Of a DNA stretch of 34,965 bases, positions 1-7,578 are shown in pieces (within the stretch, counting starts at the first letter, position 1; every line of letters begins with the position of its first letter). Under the pieces are notes generated by a model. The model saw nothing but the letters and a program-made list of their open reading frames with translations. It made no database searches and was not told the DNA's origin. The stretch is from Planctomycetaceae bacterium (GTDB taxonomy: Bacteria > Planctomycetota > Planctomycetia > Pirellulales > Pirellulaceae). The translations under genes and the position numbers were made by a program. The stretch is taken from NCBI GenBank assembly GCA_005778405.1, contig SXOA01000002.1:1-34965 (forward strand), written 5' to 3'.

Positions 1-1
1 C

Positions 2-511
2 TATCCGCTCCCCGAAGCCCAGCTCGACCGCTTCATGTTTAATATCAAGGTCGGCTATCCGACCGCTCCGGAGGAAGAGAAGATCTTGATGACGACGACG
101 CGGAATGAGAAGGTGGAAGTGAAGAAGGTCCTCTCCGCGCGGGCCATCGTCAACCTGCAAAAACTCGTCAACTCCGTCGCCGTCAGCGAGTTCATCATCA
201 AGTACGTCGCGCGGCTCGTCCGGGCAACCCGCCCCAAGGATGAAACGGCCCCCAAGTTCGTCCAGGAGCTGGTCGATTGGGGCGCCGGCCCCCGCGCCGG
301 CCAAAACCTCATCAACGGCGGAAAGGCCCTGGCCGCCATGGACGGCCGCTTCTCCGTCGCCATTGACGACATCAAGCGGATCGCCATCCCCGTCCTCCGC
401 CACCGCATCAGCACCAACTTCCAGTCCCAGGCCGAAGGGATGACCAACGAAGACATTATCAACCGGCTGCTGAAAGAAATCAAAGAGCCGGATGTGCCGA
501 AGTTTGTGTGA
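2..511 (+). CDS. MoxR-family AAA+ ATPase, C-terminal part (5' truncated by window edge)
   Basis: The reading frame is open from base 2 and begins YPLPEAQLDRF, the sensor-1/box region typical of MoxR ATPases. A small helical lid domain follows. Residues AGPRAGQNLI, ALLxGR-like AAMDGRFSV and the DI...VLRHRI segment are characteristic of the MoxR C-terminus. MoxR ATPases are cytoplasmic chaperone-like enzymes, usually encoded beside DUF58 and VWA-domain genes and thought to help mature metal-containing or envelope complexes. The Walker A and B motifs lie outside the window. The stop is TGA at 509-511, and the sigma factor gene starts 11 bases later, so co-transcription is possible. Identification is firm at family level. 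Confidence 0.9.
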   Translation, partial: YPLPEAQLDRFMFNIKVGYPTAPEEEKILMTTTRNEKVEVKKVLSARAIVNLQKLVNSVAVSEFIIKYVARLVRATRPKDETAPKFVQELVDWGAGPRAGQNLINGGKALAAMDGRFSVAIDDIKRIAIPVLRHRISTNFQSQAEGMTNEDIINRLLKEIKEPDVPKFV

Positions 512-522
512 GCTAGAACCGG

Positions 523-1107
523 ATGTCCGACGTTACTCGCATCCTGTCGCAGATAGAAGCCGGCAATCCAGCCGCGGCCGAGGAGCTGCTTCCGCTCGTG
601 TATGACGAACTGCGGAAGCTGGCAGCGGCAAGGCTGGCCCACGAAAAGCCGGGGCAAACTCTCCAGGCGACAGCCCTGGTACATGACGCTTACCTACGTC
701 TCGTCGATCAACCCAATCGACAAGCCTGGCAGAACAGTCGCCACTTCTTTGCCGCAGCTGCCGAGTCCATGCGCCGGATACTTGTGGAAAATGCCCGTCG
801 AAAGCAGCGAGTGAGGCATGGCGGCGGTCAACGACGCGTCGAACTGAGCGACTGTGACCTAGCTACTAATGTATCCGATGACGAATTGCTGGCCATCGAT
901 GAGGCATTGCTCAGCTTCGCAGCGATTGATCCGATCAAGGCCGAGTTGATCAAGCTCCGGTTCTTCGTGGGTCTGTCGGTGGAAGATGCGGCCCAGACGC
1001 TTGGCATCTCGCGCGCAACTGCCAATCGCAATTGGACTTACGCCCGGGCGTGGCTTTTCGCCGAATTAACTGACCCGGCCAAACAAAAAAATCTTGACGA
1101 ATCGTGA
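523..1107 (+). CDS. ECF-subfamily RNA polymerase sigma factor (TIGR02999-like)
   Basis: This 194-aa protein has the sigma-70 region 2 pattern near residues 25-90 (LVYDELRKLA, ATALVHDAYLRL, FFAAAAESMRRILVENAR). A region 4 helix-turn-helix lies near residues 135-180 (LIKLRFFVGLSVEDAAQTLGIS followed by ATANRNWTYARAWL). It belongs to the family widespread in Planctomycetes and Acidobacteria whose genes sit beside Ser/Thr kinases. The kinase gene 75 bases downstream fits that arrangement. The known idea is that the kinase and sigma factor act in one signalling route; here that is inference from position. No anti-sigma factor gene is visible. Confidence 0.92.
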   Translation: MSDVTRILSQIEAGNPAAAEELLPLVYDELRKLAAARLAHEKPGQTLQATALVHDAYLRLVDQPNRQAWQNSRHFFAAAAESMRRILVENARRKQRVRHGGGQRRVELSDCDLATNVSDDELLAIDEALLSFAAIDPIKAELIKLRFFVGLSVEDAAQTLGISRATANRNWTYARAWLFAELTDPAKQKNLDES

Positions 1108-1182
1108 GCCTAATTATGTTCCCACGTCGCATAGGGATGTAGAAGTCGATTCAATCCCATTCCCTCACTGGGGAGTTCCACA

Positions 1183-2748
1183 ATGGCCACGAGCGAAATC
1201 AGCCTCGATTCAATCTTTTCCGAGGCTCTCGAAATCGAGTCTCCCCAGCAGCGCGAGGCGTATCTCGACCAGGCCTGCCGCAATGATGACAAGCTGCGCC
1301 AGCAGGTGCAGAGACTGCTCGATGCGCACTTTCGAGTCGGAAACTTCCTTGGTGGTCCCGCGGTTGGCGACACTATGGATGTTGCGCCGATTGTGGAACG
1401 CCCTGGCATGACCGTGGGCCGCTACAAACTCCTTCAGCAGATTGGCGAGGGAGGGTTCGGCGTGGTGTTCATGGCGGAGCAGCAAGCCCCGGTCACGCGC
1501 AAGGTTGCTCTGAAGGTCATCAAGCCGGGGATGGACACCAGCGAGGTGATTGCCCGCTTTGAAGCGGAACGGCAAGCCCTGGCGCTCATGGATCATCCGC
1601 ATATCGCCGCGATCTACGATGGCGGCGCCACGGAATCCGGACGCCCCTATTTTGTCATGGAGCTGGTGCATGGCATTCCCATTACCGAGTACTGCGAACA
1701 GGGAGAGCTCGCCCCTCGCGAGCGGCTCGAATTGTTCCAGACGGTCTGCCAGGCGGTTCAGCATGCCCACCAGAAGGGGATCATCCACCGCGATTTGAAG
1801 CCGAGCAATATCCTGGTAACGCTGCACGACGGCGAGCCGGTGGTCAAGGTTATCGACTTTGGCATCGCCAAGGCGACCAATCAGCGGTTGACCGAACGGA
1901 CCTTGTTCACGAGATTTGGCGGCATGGTCGGGACGCCGCTCTATATGAGCCCAGAACAGGCGGAGCTGAGCGGGCTTGATGTGGACATCCGGACGGACGT
2001 GTATGCCCTGGGGGTTCTGCTCTACGAGCTGCTCACCGGGACGACCCCCTTCGAGAAAGACCGCTTGCAGAAGGCGGCCTTTGATGAAGTCCGCCGCATC
2101 ATTCGCGAAGAGGACCCGCCCCGGCCCAGTGTTCGGCTAAGCACCCTGGCGTCGCAGTCCCGCGGCCTCAAGGGACCAGGTAAGCAGAGCAAGCCGTCGC
2201 GGCCCAATGTCAGCAGTGACTTGGACTGGATCGTCATGAAGGCGATTGAAAAGGATCGCAAGCGCCGGTATGCGACTTCGCGGGAATTTGAAATGGACTT
2301 GCAGCGGTACCTGGAAGAAAAGCCAATCGTCGCCCGTCCTCCGTCCATGCTCTATTCGCTGAACAAGTTTGCCCGGCGGCATCGGGTCCGGATTGCGGTC
2401 GGTTGTTTGGTTGCATCCTTATTGGTGATTTGCGGCCTCTGGCTCAATACGATCTACACCGCGCGCACCGACGCGCAGTTTGCCCAAAGAGTTGCCGAGC
2501 TTCGTGAGAAGCTTGCCGCCGGCGACTTGCCTGGCGCGGAGCAGGCCTTTGAAGCGCTGGGTCGCAGTCCCCATTCGCACAATCCAGCGGTGGCCGCAGG
2601 CGGAATTCAGTTGGCCACCACGCTGGCGAATTCTGGCCAACTGGAAAAGTCACATGCCGTGATTGACCGTGTCCGCTCCGAATGGACCATCAACCAGCTC
2701 AAAACGTTGCCTGATTCCGATACGAAACAACTGTATAGTATGTTATAG
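1183..2748 (+). CDS. Membrane-anchored Hanks-type Ser/Thr protein kinase, ending at an in-frame TAG
   Basis: This 521-aa protein starts at ATG 1183 after a GGGGAG ribosome binding site. Residues 1-75 form the short helical leader usual in planctomycete kinases. The kinase domain spans about 80-380: glycine loop GEGGFG (88-93), lysine K111 in VALK, HRD with catalytic D204, DFG (225-227) and the SPE end of the activation segment (256-258). All catalytic residues are present, so it should be active. One membrane segment lies at about 403-422, followed by about 100 residues with a TPR-like look (AGDLPGAEQAFEALGR). The frame ends at TAG 2746-2748, but the same frame stays open after that stop through the TPR gene to 3906. 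The kinase may therefore be a truncated form of a longer kinase-TPR fusion. It is probably linked to the upstream sigma factor. Confidence 0.93.
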   Translation: MATSEISLDSIFSEALEIESPQQREAYLDQACRNDDKLRQQVQRLLDAHFRVGNFLGGPAVGDTMDVAPIVERPGMTVGRYKLLQQIGEGGFGVVFMAEQQAPVTRKVALKVIKPGMDTSEVIARFEAERQALALMDHPHIAAIYDGGATESGRPYFVMELVHGIPITEYCEQGELAPRERLELFQTVCQAVQHAHQKGIIHRDLKPSNILVTLHDGEPVVKVIDFGIAKATNQRLTERTLFTRFGGMVGTPLYMSPEQAELSGLDVDIRTDVYALGVLLYELLTGTTPFEKDRLQKAAFDEVRRIIREEDPPRPSVRLSTLASQSRGLKGPGKQSKPSRPNVSSDLDWIVMKAIEKDRKRRYATSREFEMDLQRYLEEKPIVARPPSMLYSLNKFARRHRVRIAVGCLVASLLVICGLWLNTIYTARTDAQFAQRVAELREKLAAGDLPGAEQAFEALGRSPHSHNPAVAAGGIQLATTLANSGQLEKSHAVIDRVRSEWTINQLKTLPDSDTKQLYSML

Positions 2749-2763
2749 AAGTCGGCCCTAGAC

Positions 2764-3906
2764 ATGTGTCTTAACCCGCCAACTCCAAAGGTCCAACTGG
2801 AAAGTGCGCGTGAACTGGCGTCCTATGCCCGGGAACTCGGAGCGGACGTCGACCTGCTCTTTGCGTGGATCGATGTCCATTTGGGGCGCGTGAAGGAAGC
2901 CAGGGTGGCGTTAGACAGTCACTTACAGCGACATCCCGACTTCCATTGGGATTGGGGAGTGGAAGCGATGATCTTGGCGGGGAGCGGACAAAAGGAAGTA
3001 GCTCACGACTGGTATCTTGCCACGCGAGAATCCATGGCAAATCTTGAGCAGTCCAACAACCGCTCCGGCGCAATAACAATGGCTGAGTGGGCGCGCACTC
3101 AGGGATGGGAATCCGATTGGCCCCCAGCCGATTGGACGGAAACGGACAAGCATGCCTTGCTTCTGAGCATCCTGAAGCGCCGTCCGAGTAGTCCACATGC
3201 CCACTATCTTTTGGGCGCGTGGTACGCGCGCCAAGGACGGTGGCAGGAGGCGCGGGAGGCCTATGAAAAGTCCGTCGCATTGGGTCCGCGCGATTCCTTG
3301 GCGGTTGAATGTCGTTTCCATCGATTGGCGCTCGGAGGAGCGCTGTTACAGGTGGGAGATACCATCGCATACCGAGAACTGTGCCGCGAGACCATGCAAC
3401 CGGCGATGACAGAGGGGTTTTACCAATGGGCCGCTCGCGATGTTGCGCTCCTATGTTGTGTCTTCGATAACAGCGGCGTGGACATTCCGGATGTGCGACA
3501 GATGTGCGACAAAGCCGTGCAACGGTCGAACGCACATTGGCAGGACATCATTTGGGTGAAGGGCATGCTGGCCTATCGAAGTGGTAAATGGCGTGAAGCG
3601 ATCGATGCTCTGCAAGGTTGGGAGGGTGGCAGCGAATTGGGTATCGTCGCACAATACTTTTGCGCGATGGCTTACCATCGGGAAGGCAACCAATTAGAGG
3701 CTCAGAAACGCCTTAAACGAGCCGAGGAGCGGGCTGCAATGATCGTGCCGTCGTTCGATGGGCCACCAACCGACTGGTACGAAACGTCGATGATCTGGAG
3801 CCTCTTGCAGCCCATCCGCCGCGAGGCACATGCCCTGATTGATGAACCCGCCGCGGTGAAAACCAAGGACGAATCCAGCCAGCCGAGCAGCGAGAAGGCA
3901 AAGTGA
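2764..3906 (+). CDS. TPR-repeat protein, possibly the detached C-terminus of the upstream kinase
   Basis: The 380-aa product has no signal peptide. It has TPR-like helical pairs, for example around VKEARVALDSHLQRHPDF, LLGAWYARQGRWQEAREAYEKS and GMLAYRSGKWREAIDALQGW. TPRs mediate protein-protein contacts. The frame is the same as that of the kinase gene, and only one TAG and five sense codons (KSALD) separate the two. The ATG at 2764 has at best a weak ribosome binding site (AGAAG about 10 bases upstream). Two readings are possible: an independent gene started by translational coupling, or the remainder of a kinase-TPR fusion interrupted by a nonsense mutation, readthrough site or sequencing error. 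Planctomycete kinases often carry such C-terminal TPRs, which favours the second. The coding character of the segment is clear. Confidence 0.75.
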   Translation: MCLNPPTPKVQLESARELASYARELGADVDLLFAWIDVHLGRVKEARVALDSHLQRHPDFHWDWGVEAMILAGSGQKEVAHDWYLATRESMANLEQSNNRSGAITMAEWARTQGWESDWPPADWTETDKHALLLSILKRRPSSPHAHYLLGAWYARQGRWQEAREAYEKSVALGPRDSLAVECRFHRLALGGALLQVGDTIAYRELCRETMQPAMTEGFYQWAARDVALLCCVFDNSGVDIPDVRQMCDKAVQRSNAHWQDIIWVKGMLAYRSGKWREAIDALQGWEGGSELGIVAQYFCAMAYHREGNQLEAQKRLKRAEERAAMIVPSFDGPPTDWYETSMIWSLLQPIRREAHALIDEPAAVKTKDESSQPSSEKAK

Positions 3907-3949
3907 CAAAGCTCGAAGAGGAACCGGCTGAGTTCATTACTTTGGCCCG

Positions 3950-4384
3950 TCATCCACTTCCGTCGTTCATTTCTGCAACGAGCGCCGGAATCGCCTTATC
4001 CAAGTCCTTGCTGTAGATTTTCGCAAACAGCCTTCCGATGACTGAAATGCCGAACCCCTCTGCTTCCACGACCCAGGTCATCTTCGTCTGTGTCGGAGTC
4101 AGCTCCTCGAAATGATGGTCGTAATGAACTGTCGCCCACAAAAAGCCCCCCACCCATTTCCAATTGCGGTACGGGTTGAACTCGGTCACCTTGAAGCAAG
4201 GCTTGATTCCATTCTTTAGATAGAGCGAGCCCTTGGAGCTGGCTGCAAGTTCACCTGGCGGTTCAACCTTGATTTGCTGGATATGCCTGGCCCAACTCGG
4301 CCATTGTTCGAGGCGGGCCAGATGTTGCCACGCCTTCTCTAAGGGAAGTTGCACCGTGAATTCTCGTCGCAGCAATTCAATCAT
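3950..4384 (-). CDS. SRPBCC (START/Bet v1-like) family protein
   Basis: The protein is 144 aa, starting at the ATG whose complement is 4382-4384. The GGAG inside the last codons of the upstream gene serves as ribosome binding site. The start MIELLRREFTVQLPLEKAWQHL, then EQWPSWARHIQQI, the central FKVTEFNPYRNWKWVG and the long C-terminal helix are the SRPBCC pattern (polyketide cyclase/dehydrase-like). These are small cytoplasmic proteins with a deep hydrophobic pocket for lipids or other apolar ligands. The gene starts 5 bases after the stop of the ABC1/UbiB-like gene, so the two are almost certainly co-transcribed and possibly translationally coupled. A lipid or quinone ligand is plausible from that partner but is inference. 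Confidence 0.85.
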   Translation of the reverse strand: MIELLRREFTVQLPLEKAWQHLARLEQWPSWARHIQQIKVEPPGELAASSKGSLYLKNGIKPCFKVTEFNPYRNWKWVGGFLWATVHYDHHFEELTPTQTKMTWVVEAEGFGISVIGRLFAKIYSKDLDKAIPALVAEMNDGSG

Positions 4385-4389
4385 GCCTG

Positions 4390-5817
4390 TCACTCCGCAT
4401 ATTCGCTCCGGTCCCACCCCGTCGCCTTTACCTCTTCTTCCGCGATGTCGCGAATGTTGATCTTGGCCTTGAGCTGATAGAGCATCGACCGCCAGGCGAA
4501 CTGGCAGCGGGCAATAGCCGGCGTGTTCGGCCGGGCCCGGCTGTAGCGGCGGCGGAACATTTCGGTGAAGAGGCGGATGCCTTCGCGGAAGTCCGTTTCG
4601 TTGCCGAAGTCGAAGACGCCGCCGCAATAGCGGGGTCGCCAGCACCAGTCGGCATATTGTTCGTGCAGGTTGATCCGATCGGTTTCATCATCTCGGAGAT
4701 TGCACCATTCTTTGTTCGCCGCCAGCCGGTCTTCGATGCGCCCCGTGGTGAGCGCCCGGTCCATTTTGCGGAACAATTCCCCCTCCTCTCCCTCGATCGG
4801 CATGATGAAGCCGAAGTCGAGCACTCCCAGGCGACCTCCTTCCATCATGAGCAGATTGCCCGGATGCACGTCAACATAGAACATCTTGCCGGCATACATC
4901 ATCCGGTACCAGGCCCTGAGTATCTTGCGGCCCACTTCGGTCCGCTCTTCCTGCGAGGGATGCGTATCCAAATATTCCCGCAGGTGAATCCCCGGCAGCC
5001 GTTCCATCGTCAGGACGCGGGCCGTGGACCACTGCGGATAAACCCGCGGAATCACAATTCCATCCTCTTCATGGAATAGTGCGGCGGCTTTGCGAAGGTT
5101 AGCCGCTTCCAACTCGTAGTCCGCTTCGAGAGCCAGACGGCGGGAGAGATCCGCGAACTGGTCCTTGGTGCTTTCCCAATCCTTGGTGAGCCGTGCGGGA
5201 AGCAGGAATAGAGTCAGATTTCGGAAGTCGGATTCGACGGCCCGGGCGATGCCAGGGTATTGGATTTTCACCGCCACTTCCTCGCCGCTTTTGAGAGTCG
5301 CCCCATGAACCTGGCCAAGCGAAGCCGCCGCGAAAGCCTGTTTGTCGAAGCTGGCAAATACACTTTCCGGATCATCGCAAAGTTCGTTGTTGACCATCTC
5401 CTTGAGCAGCGACCAATGCATCGGCGGAGCGTCAAAGTGCAGCTTCTGCAGCGTCTCGACGAATTCCGGCGGGGCGATGTCGGGAAAGGTGGCCAGCGTC
5501 TGCCCAACCTTCATCACCGCGCCGCGGAGATAGGTCATCGAATCGAGCATCCGCAGGGCCGTCTTCCAGTGCGTTTCTGCCAGCAGCCGTTTGTTCTCGT
5601 CCGCGGACTTGAAAAAGCCCCGCAGCCAGTGGAAGAGGTAAGCCGCACCGATTTTGGCTTGCAGCGTCCCCAGCGCGGTAAGCCGGCGGAAGCGGCCGAC
5701 TGGGACCGGCTGCTGGGAGGCTCGGGAGAGAACATCCGAGATTTCCTTGGCCGACGGTGAGCCAATTGCCAGGTCTTCTTCGGGGAGAGCAGCGATCAGT
5801 TCAGTGACAGTTGCCAT
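4390..5817 (-). CDS. ABC1/UbiB/ADCK-family atypical kinase
   Basis: This 475-aa protein has the diagnostic ABC1 motifs: KxGQ at 103-106 in VMKVGQTLATFPDI, the alanine-rich loop AAASLGQVHGA (about 163-173) replacing the usual glycine loop, VAVK with K184, DVHPGN (316-321) and DFG (334-336). Members are atypical ATPases/kinases linked to quinone and isoprenoid lipid metabolism in bacteria and mitochondria. No C-terminal membrane pair of the UbiB type is obvious. The C-terminus (last about 120 residues, rich in W, R and F) is unlike classical UbiB, so a ubiB symbol is not justified. The gene lies 15 bases downstream of the TetR gene and 5 bases upstream of the SRPBCC gene, in one operon. Confidence 0.92.
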   Translation of the reverse strand: MATVTELIAALPEEDLAIGSPSAKEISDVLSRASQQPVPVGRFRRLTALGTLQAKIGAAYLFHWLRGFFKSADENKRLLAETHWKTALRMLDSMTYLRGAVMKVGQTLATFPDIAPPEFVETLQKLHFDAPPMHWSLLKEMVNNELCDDPESVFASFDKQAFAAASLGQVHGATLKSGEEVAVKIQYPGIARAVESDFRNLTLFLLPARLTKDWESTKDQFADLSRRLALEADYELEAANLRKAAALFHEEDGIVIPRVYPQWSTARVLTMERLPGIHLREYLDTHPSQEERTEVGRKILRAWYRMMYAGKMFYVDVHPGNLLMMEGGRLGVLDFGFIMPIEGEEGELFRKMDRALTTGRIEDRLAANKEWCNLRDDETDRINLHEQYADWCWRPRYCGGVFDFGNETDFREGIRLFTEMFRRRYSRARPNTPAIARCQFAWRSMLYQLKAKINIRDIAEEEVKATGWDRSEYAE

Positions 5818-5832
5818 GGCGAGCGCCTTTCT

Positions 5833-6432
5833 TTAGAGAGGTTCGGCCGCCGCGTCCTGCAGCCAAGCGGCGAACATGTGGAGTGAATTGTCGAGCAGGG
5901 CGAGGGTGTCTTCCTGCTTGGGTGATTTGTCGGCGGCCCAGTGAGCCAGCACGCCAGAGTAGAGGGACCAGTAAACTTGCCACGCGACAGGAGAATTCTC
6001 CGCCACTCCGTGAGCGCGGGCGATGCGGGCGACGGTCTCTAGATGCCGGACTCGAAGTGACGCCTCGCCGTTTTGAGTCGCGCTTGCCAGCGGGCAAAGA
6101 GCCGTCTCCAGCACCGGCGTAATGAACTTCCGCAGCGGTCTCAATTGTCGAAGCTCGGCGGCAACGAGGGTGAACAGACTTTCTTCCAGCGTCTCCGCTG
6201 CCGGCTGCTTTTCTACTGTGGCGTGAGCCTTGGCCAGCCCCTCTTCGGCCAGGGCCGCAACGATGGTCTCCTTGGCGACGAAGTAGTTGAACAGCGTGCC
6301 GGTGGCAATTTGAGCCGCTTTGGCGATGTCGCGGGTGGTTGTGGCCTCAAATCCCCGCGTCCGGAACAGCTCCAGCGCCGCAGCCTCAATCCGCTGCCGG
6401 GTCGCCTCCTTTTCCTCAGCCGTAATCCGCAT
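5833..6432 (-). CDS. TetR/AcrR-family transcriptional regulator
   Basis: This 199-aa protein has the TetR helix-turn-helix near residues 10-55 (RQRIEAAALELFRTRGFEATT, then TRDIAKAAQIATGTLFNYF). A variable ligand-binding helical domain follows. I chose the ATG with complement 6430-6432 because a GAGG lies 9 bases upstream. An ATG 9 bases earlier (6441) directly abuts that GAGG, and a frame open to 6495 would place coding sequence over the palindrome at 6451-6470. It heads an operon with the ABC1 kinase and SRPBCC genes. Two like palindromes upstream suggest autoregulation and perhaps control of the divergent hydrolase gene. The effector is unknown; given the partners, a lipid or quinone-like molecule is a guess. 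Confidence 0.92.
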   Translation of the reverse strand: MRITAEEKEATRQRIEAAALELFRTRGFEATTTRDIAKAAQIATGTLFNYFVAKETIVAALAEEGLAKAHATVEKQPAAETLEESLFTLVAAELRQLRPLRKFITPVLETALCPLASATQNGEASLRVRHLETVARIARAHGVAENSPVAWQVYWSLYSGVLAHWAADKSPKQEDTLALLDNSLHMFAAWLQDAAAEPL

Positions 6433-6450
6433 GAGTCTCATCCTCGCAGT

Positions 6451-6470
6451 AATATGAGCACGTTCATATT
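6451..6470. promoter_or_regulatory. Probable TetR operator 1
   Basis: The 20-base sequence AATATGAGCACGTTCATATT is a near-perfect inverted repeat with 7-bp perfect outer arms (AATATGA/TCATATT). It lies 19 bases upstream of the chosen regulator start. Its core TGAGCACGTTCA closely matches the core of the second palindrome. This size and position are usual for TetR-family autoregulatory operators. Binding is inferred. Confidence 0.6.
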
Positions 6471-6504
6471 CTACTCTTCGGTTGGCGGGCGTCAAGGGGT
6501 TAAA

Positions 6505-6516
6505 TGAGCATGCTCA
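6505..6516. promoter_or_regulatory. Probable TetR operator 2
   Basis: TGAGCATGCTCA is a perfect 12-base palindrome that fits the consensus TGAGCAyGyTCA with the core of operator 1. The two centres are 50 bases apart, about five helical turns, so dimers could sit on the same DNA face. The site is nearer the divergent PhnP-like gene. Function is inferred. Confidence 0.5.
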
Positions 6517-6612
6517 GAAAAAGATGGGGAGATGGAGAGACAGAGAGTTGGGAAGCCTTAGATTCTCTCCTTCTCCTCCCCGCTCCCGGCCCCCTGCGTT
6601 AAAATCTGAGAA

Positions 6613-7419
6613 ATGCCTCTCGAATTTCAAACCACGGACATCCGCGGCCAGGCGATCCTCCTCGGCACTGGAACCTCCGTCGGCATCCCTTCCATCGGCT
6701 GCGGGTGCGAGGTTTGCCGAAGCATCGACCCGCGGGATACGCGGACGCGGTGCAGTGTGCTCCTCGGCCTGCCGGAGGGAAATCTGCTGATCGATACGCC
6801 CCCCGATTTGCGGCAGCAGTTCCTGCGGGAAAAGGTCGGCATCGCCCACGCCGTCCTCTTTACCCACGAGCACGCCGATCATATCTTCGGCCTAGACGAC
6901 GTGCGGCTTTTTCCGTTCTACCTGGGGCATCCGGTGCCACTCTATTGCGAGGAAGTTGTCGAGCAGCGCATCCGTCTGTCGTTCAGCTACGCTTTCTCGG
7001 ATCGCGAGCAGACCCATCGGGGCGCGGTCCCCAGCCTGGAATTCCGCCGCATCGGCCTCGACCCCTTCGACATCCTCGGCCAGAGGATCATCCCCATTCG
7101 GCTCAAGCACGGTCCCAATTTTGAGGTTCTCGGCTTTCGCATTGGCAACTTCGCCTACTGCACCGACACCAACGGCATTCCAGACGAAAGTCTGGCCCTG
7201 ATGGAGGGACTCGATGTCCTCGTCCTCGACGCACTCCGCCCCCGCCCCCACGTTACCCATTTCTCCCTGGATGAAGCCATCGCCGTCGCCGAAAGACTAC
7301 GCCCCCGCCGCACGCTCTTTACCCATATCAGCCACGACCTCGGCCACGCCGCCACCAACGCGACGCTCCCTCCCGGCATGGAGCTCGGCTACGACGGCGT
7401 CAAAATTCCGCTGACCTAG
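6613..7419 (+). CDS. PhnP-like MBL-fold metallo-hydrolase
   Basis: The 268-aa protein begins with the PhnP/RNase Z-type opening GTGTSVGIP (18-26). Next come cysteines C30, C32 and C35, which in PhnP-type enzymes contribute to a structural zinc site. D61 and the metal-binding HEHADH (85-90) follow, and C-terminal histidines are in THISHDLGH. The family hydrolyses phosphodiesters such as cyclic ribose phosphates. Many PhnP-like members lie outside phosphonate operons and have unproven substrates, as here, where no phn genes are visible. The gene is divergent from the TetR operon and shares its control region. It is a cytoplasmic enzyme. Family assignment is firm; substrate is unknown. Confidence 0.88.
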   Translation: MPLEFQTTDIRGQAILLGTGTSVGIPSIGCGCEVCRSIDPRDTRTRCSVLLGLPEGNLLIDTPPDLRQQFLREKVGIAHAVLFTHEHADHIFGLDDVRLFPFYLGHPVPLYCEEVVEQRIRLSFSYAFSDREQTHRGAVPSLEFRRIGLDPFDILGQRIIPIRLKHGPNFEVLGFRIGNFAYCTDTNGIPDESLALMEGLDVLVLDALRPRPHVTHFSLDEAIAVAERLRPRRTLFTHISHDLGHAATNATLPPGMELGYDGVKIPLT

Positions 7420-7578
7420 CCGCTCGGTGTGCTAAGAGTTTCGGATTCAGGCAGCGAAGCGGCGGCCATAAGATGGCTTTGACCGAAGGCGGCGGGGACA
7501 CAGCGTCTGGTTCGTTTTTCCCGTGACCGTTATGATGCGACTGATGTTGGAACGGATGCTTTCAAGCTAAAAAGACCC

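Noticed and set aside
6522..6545. Octamer-like tandem AGATGGGG/AGATGGAG/AGACAGAG
   Set aside because: Only three imperfect units; too short and purine-rich to separate from chance.
7479..7536. TTGACC and TATGAT upstream of alaS as a promoter
   Set aside because: The two hexamers are 46 bases apart, and neither has a partner at normal spacing.
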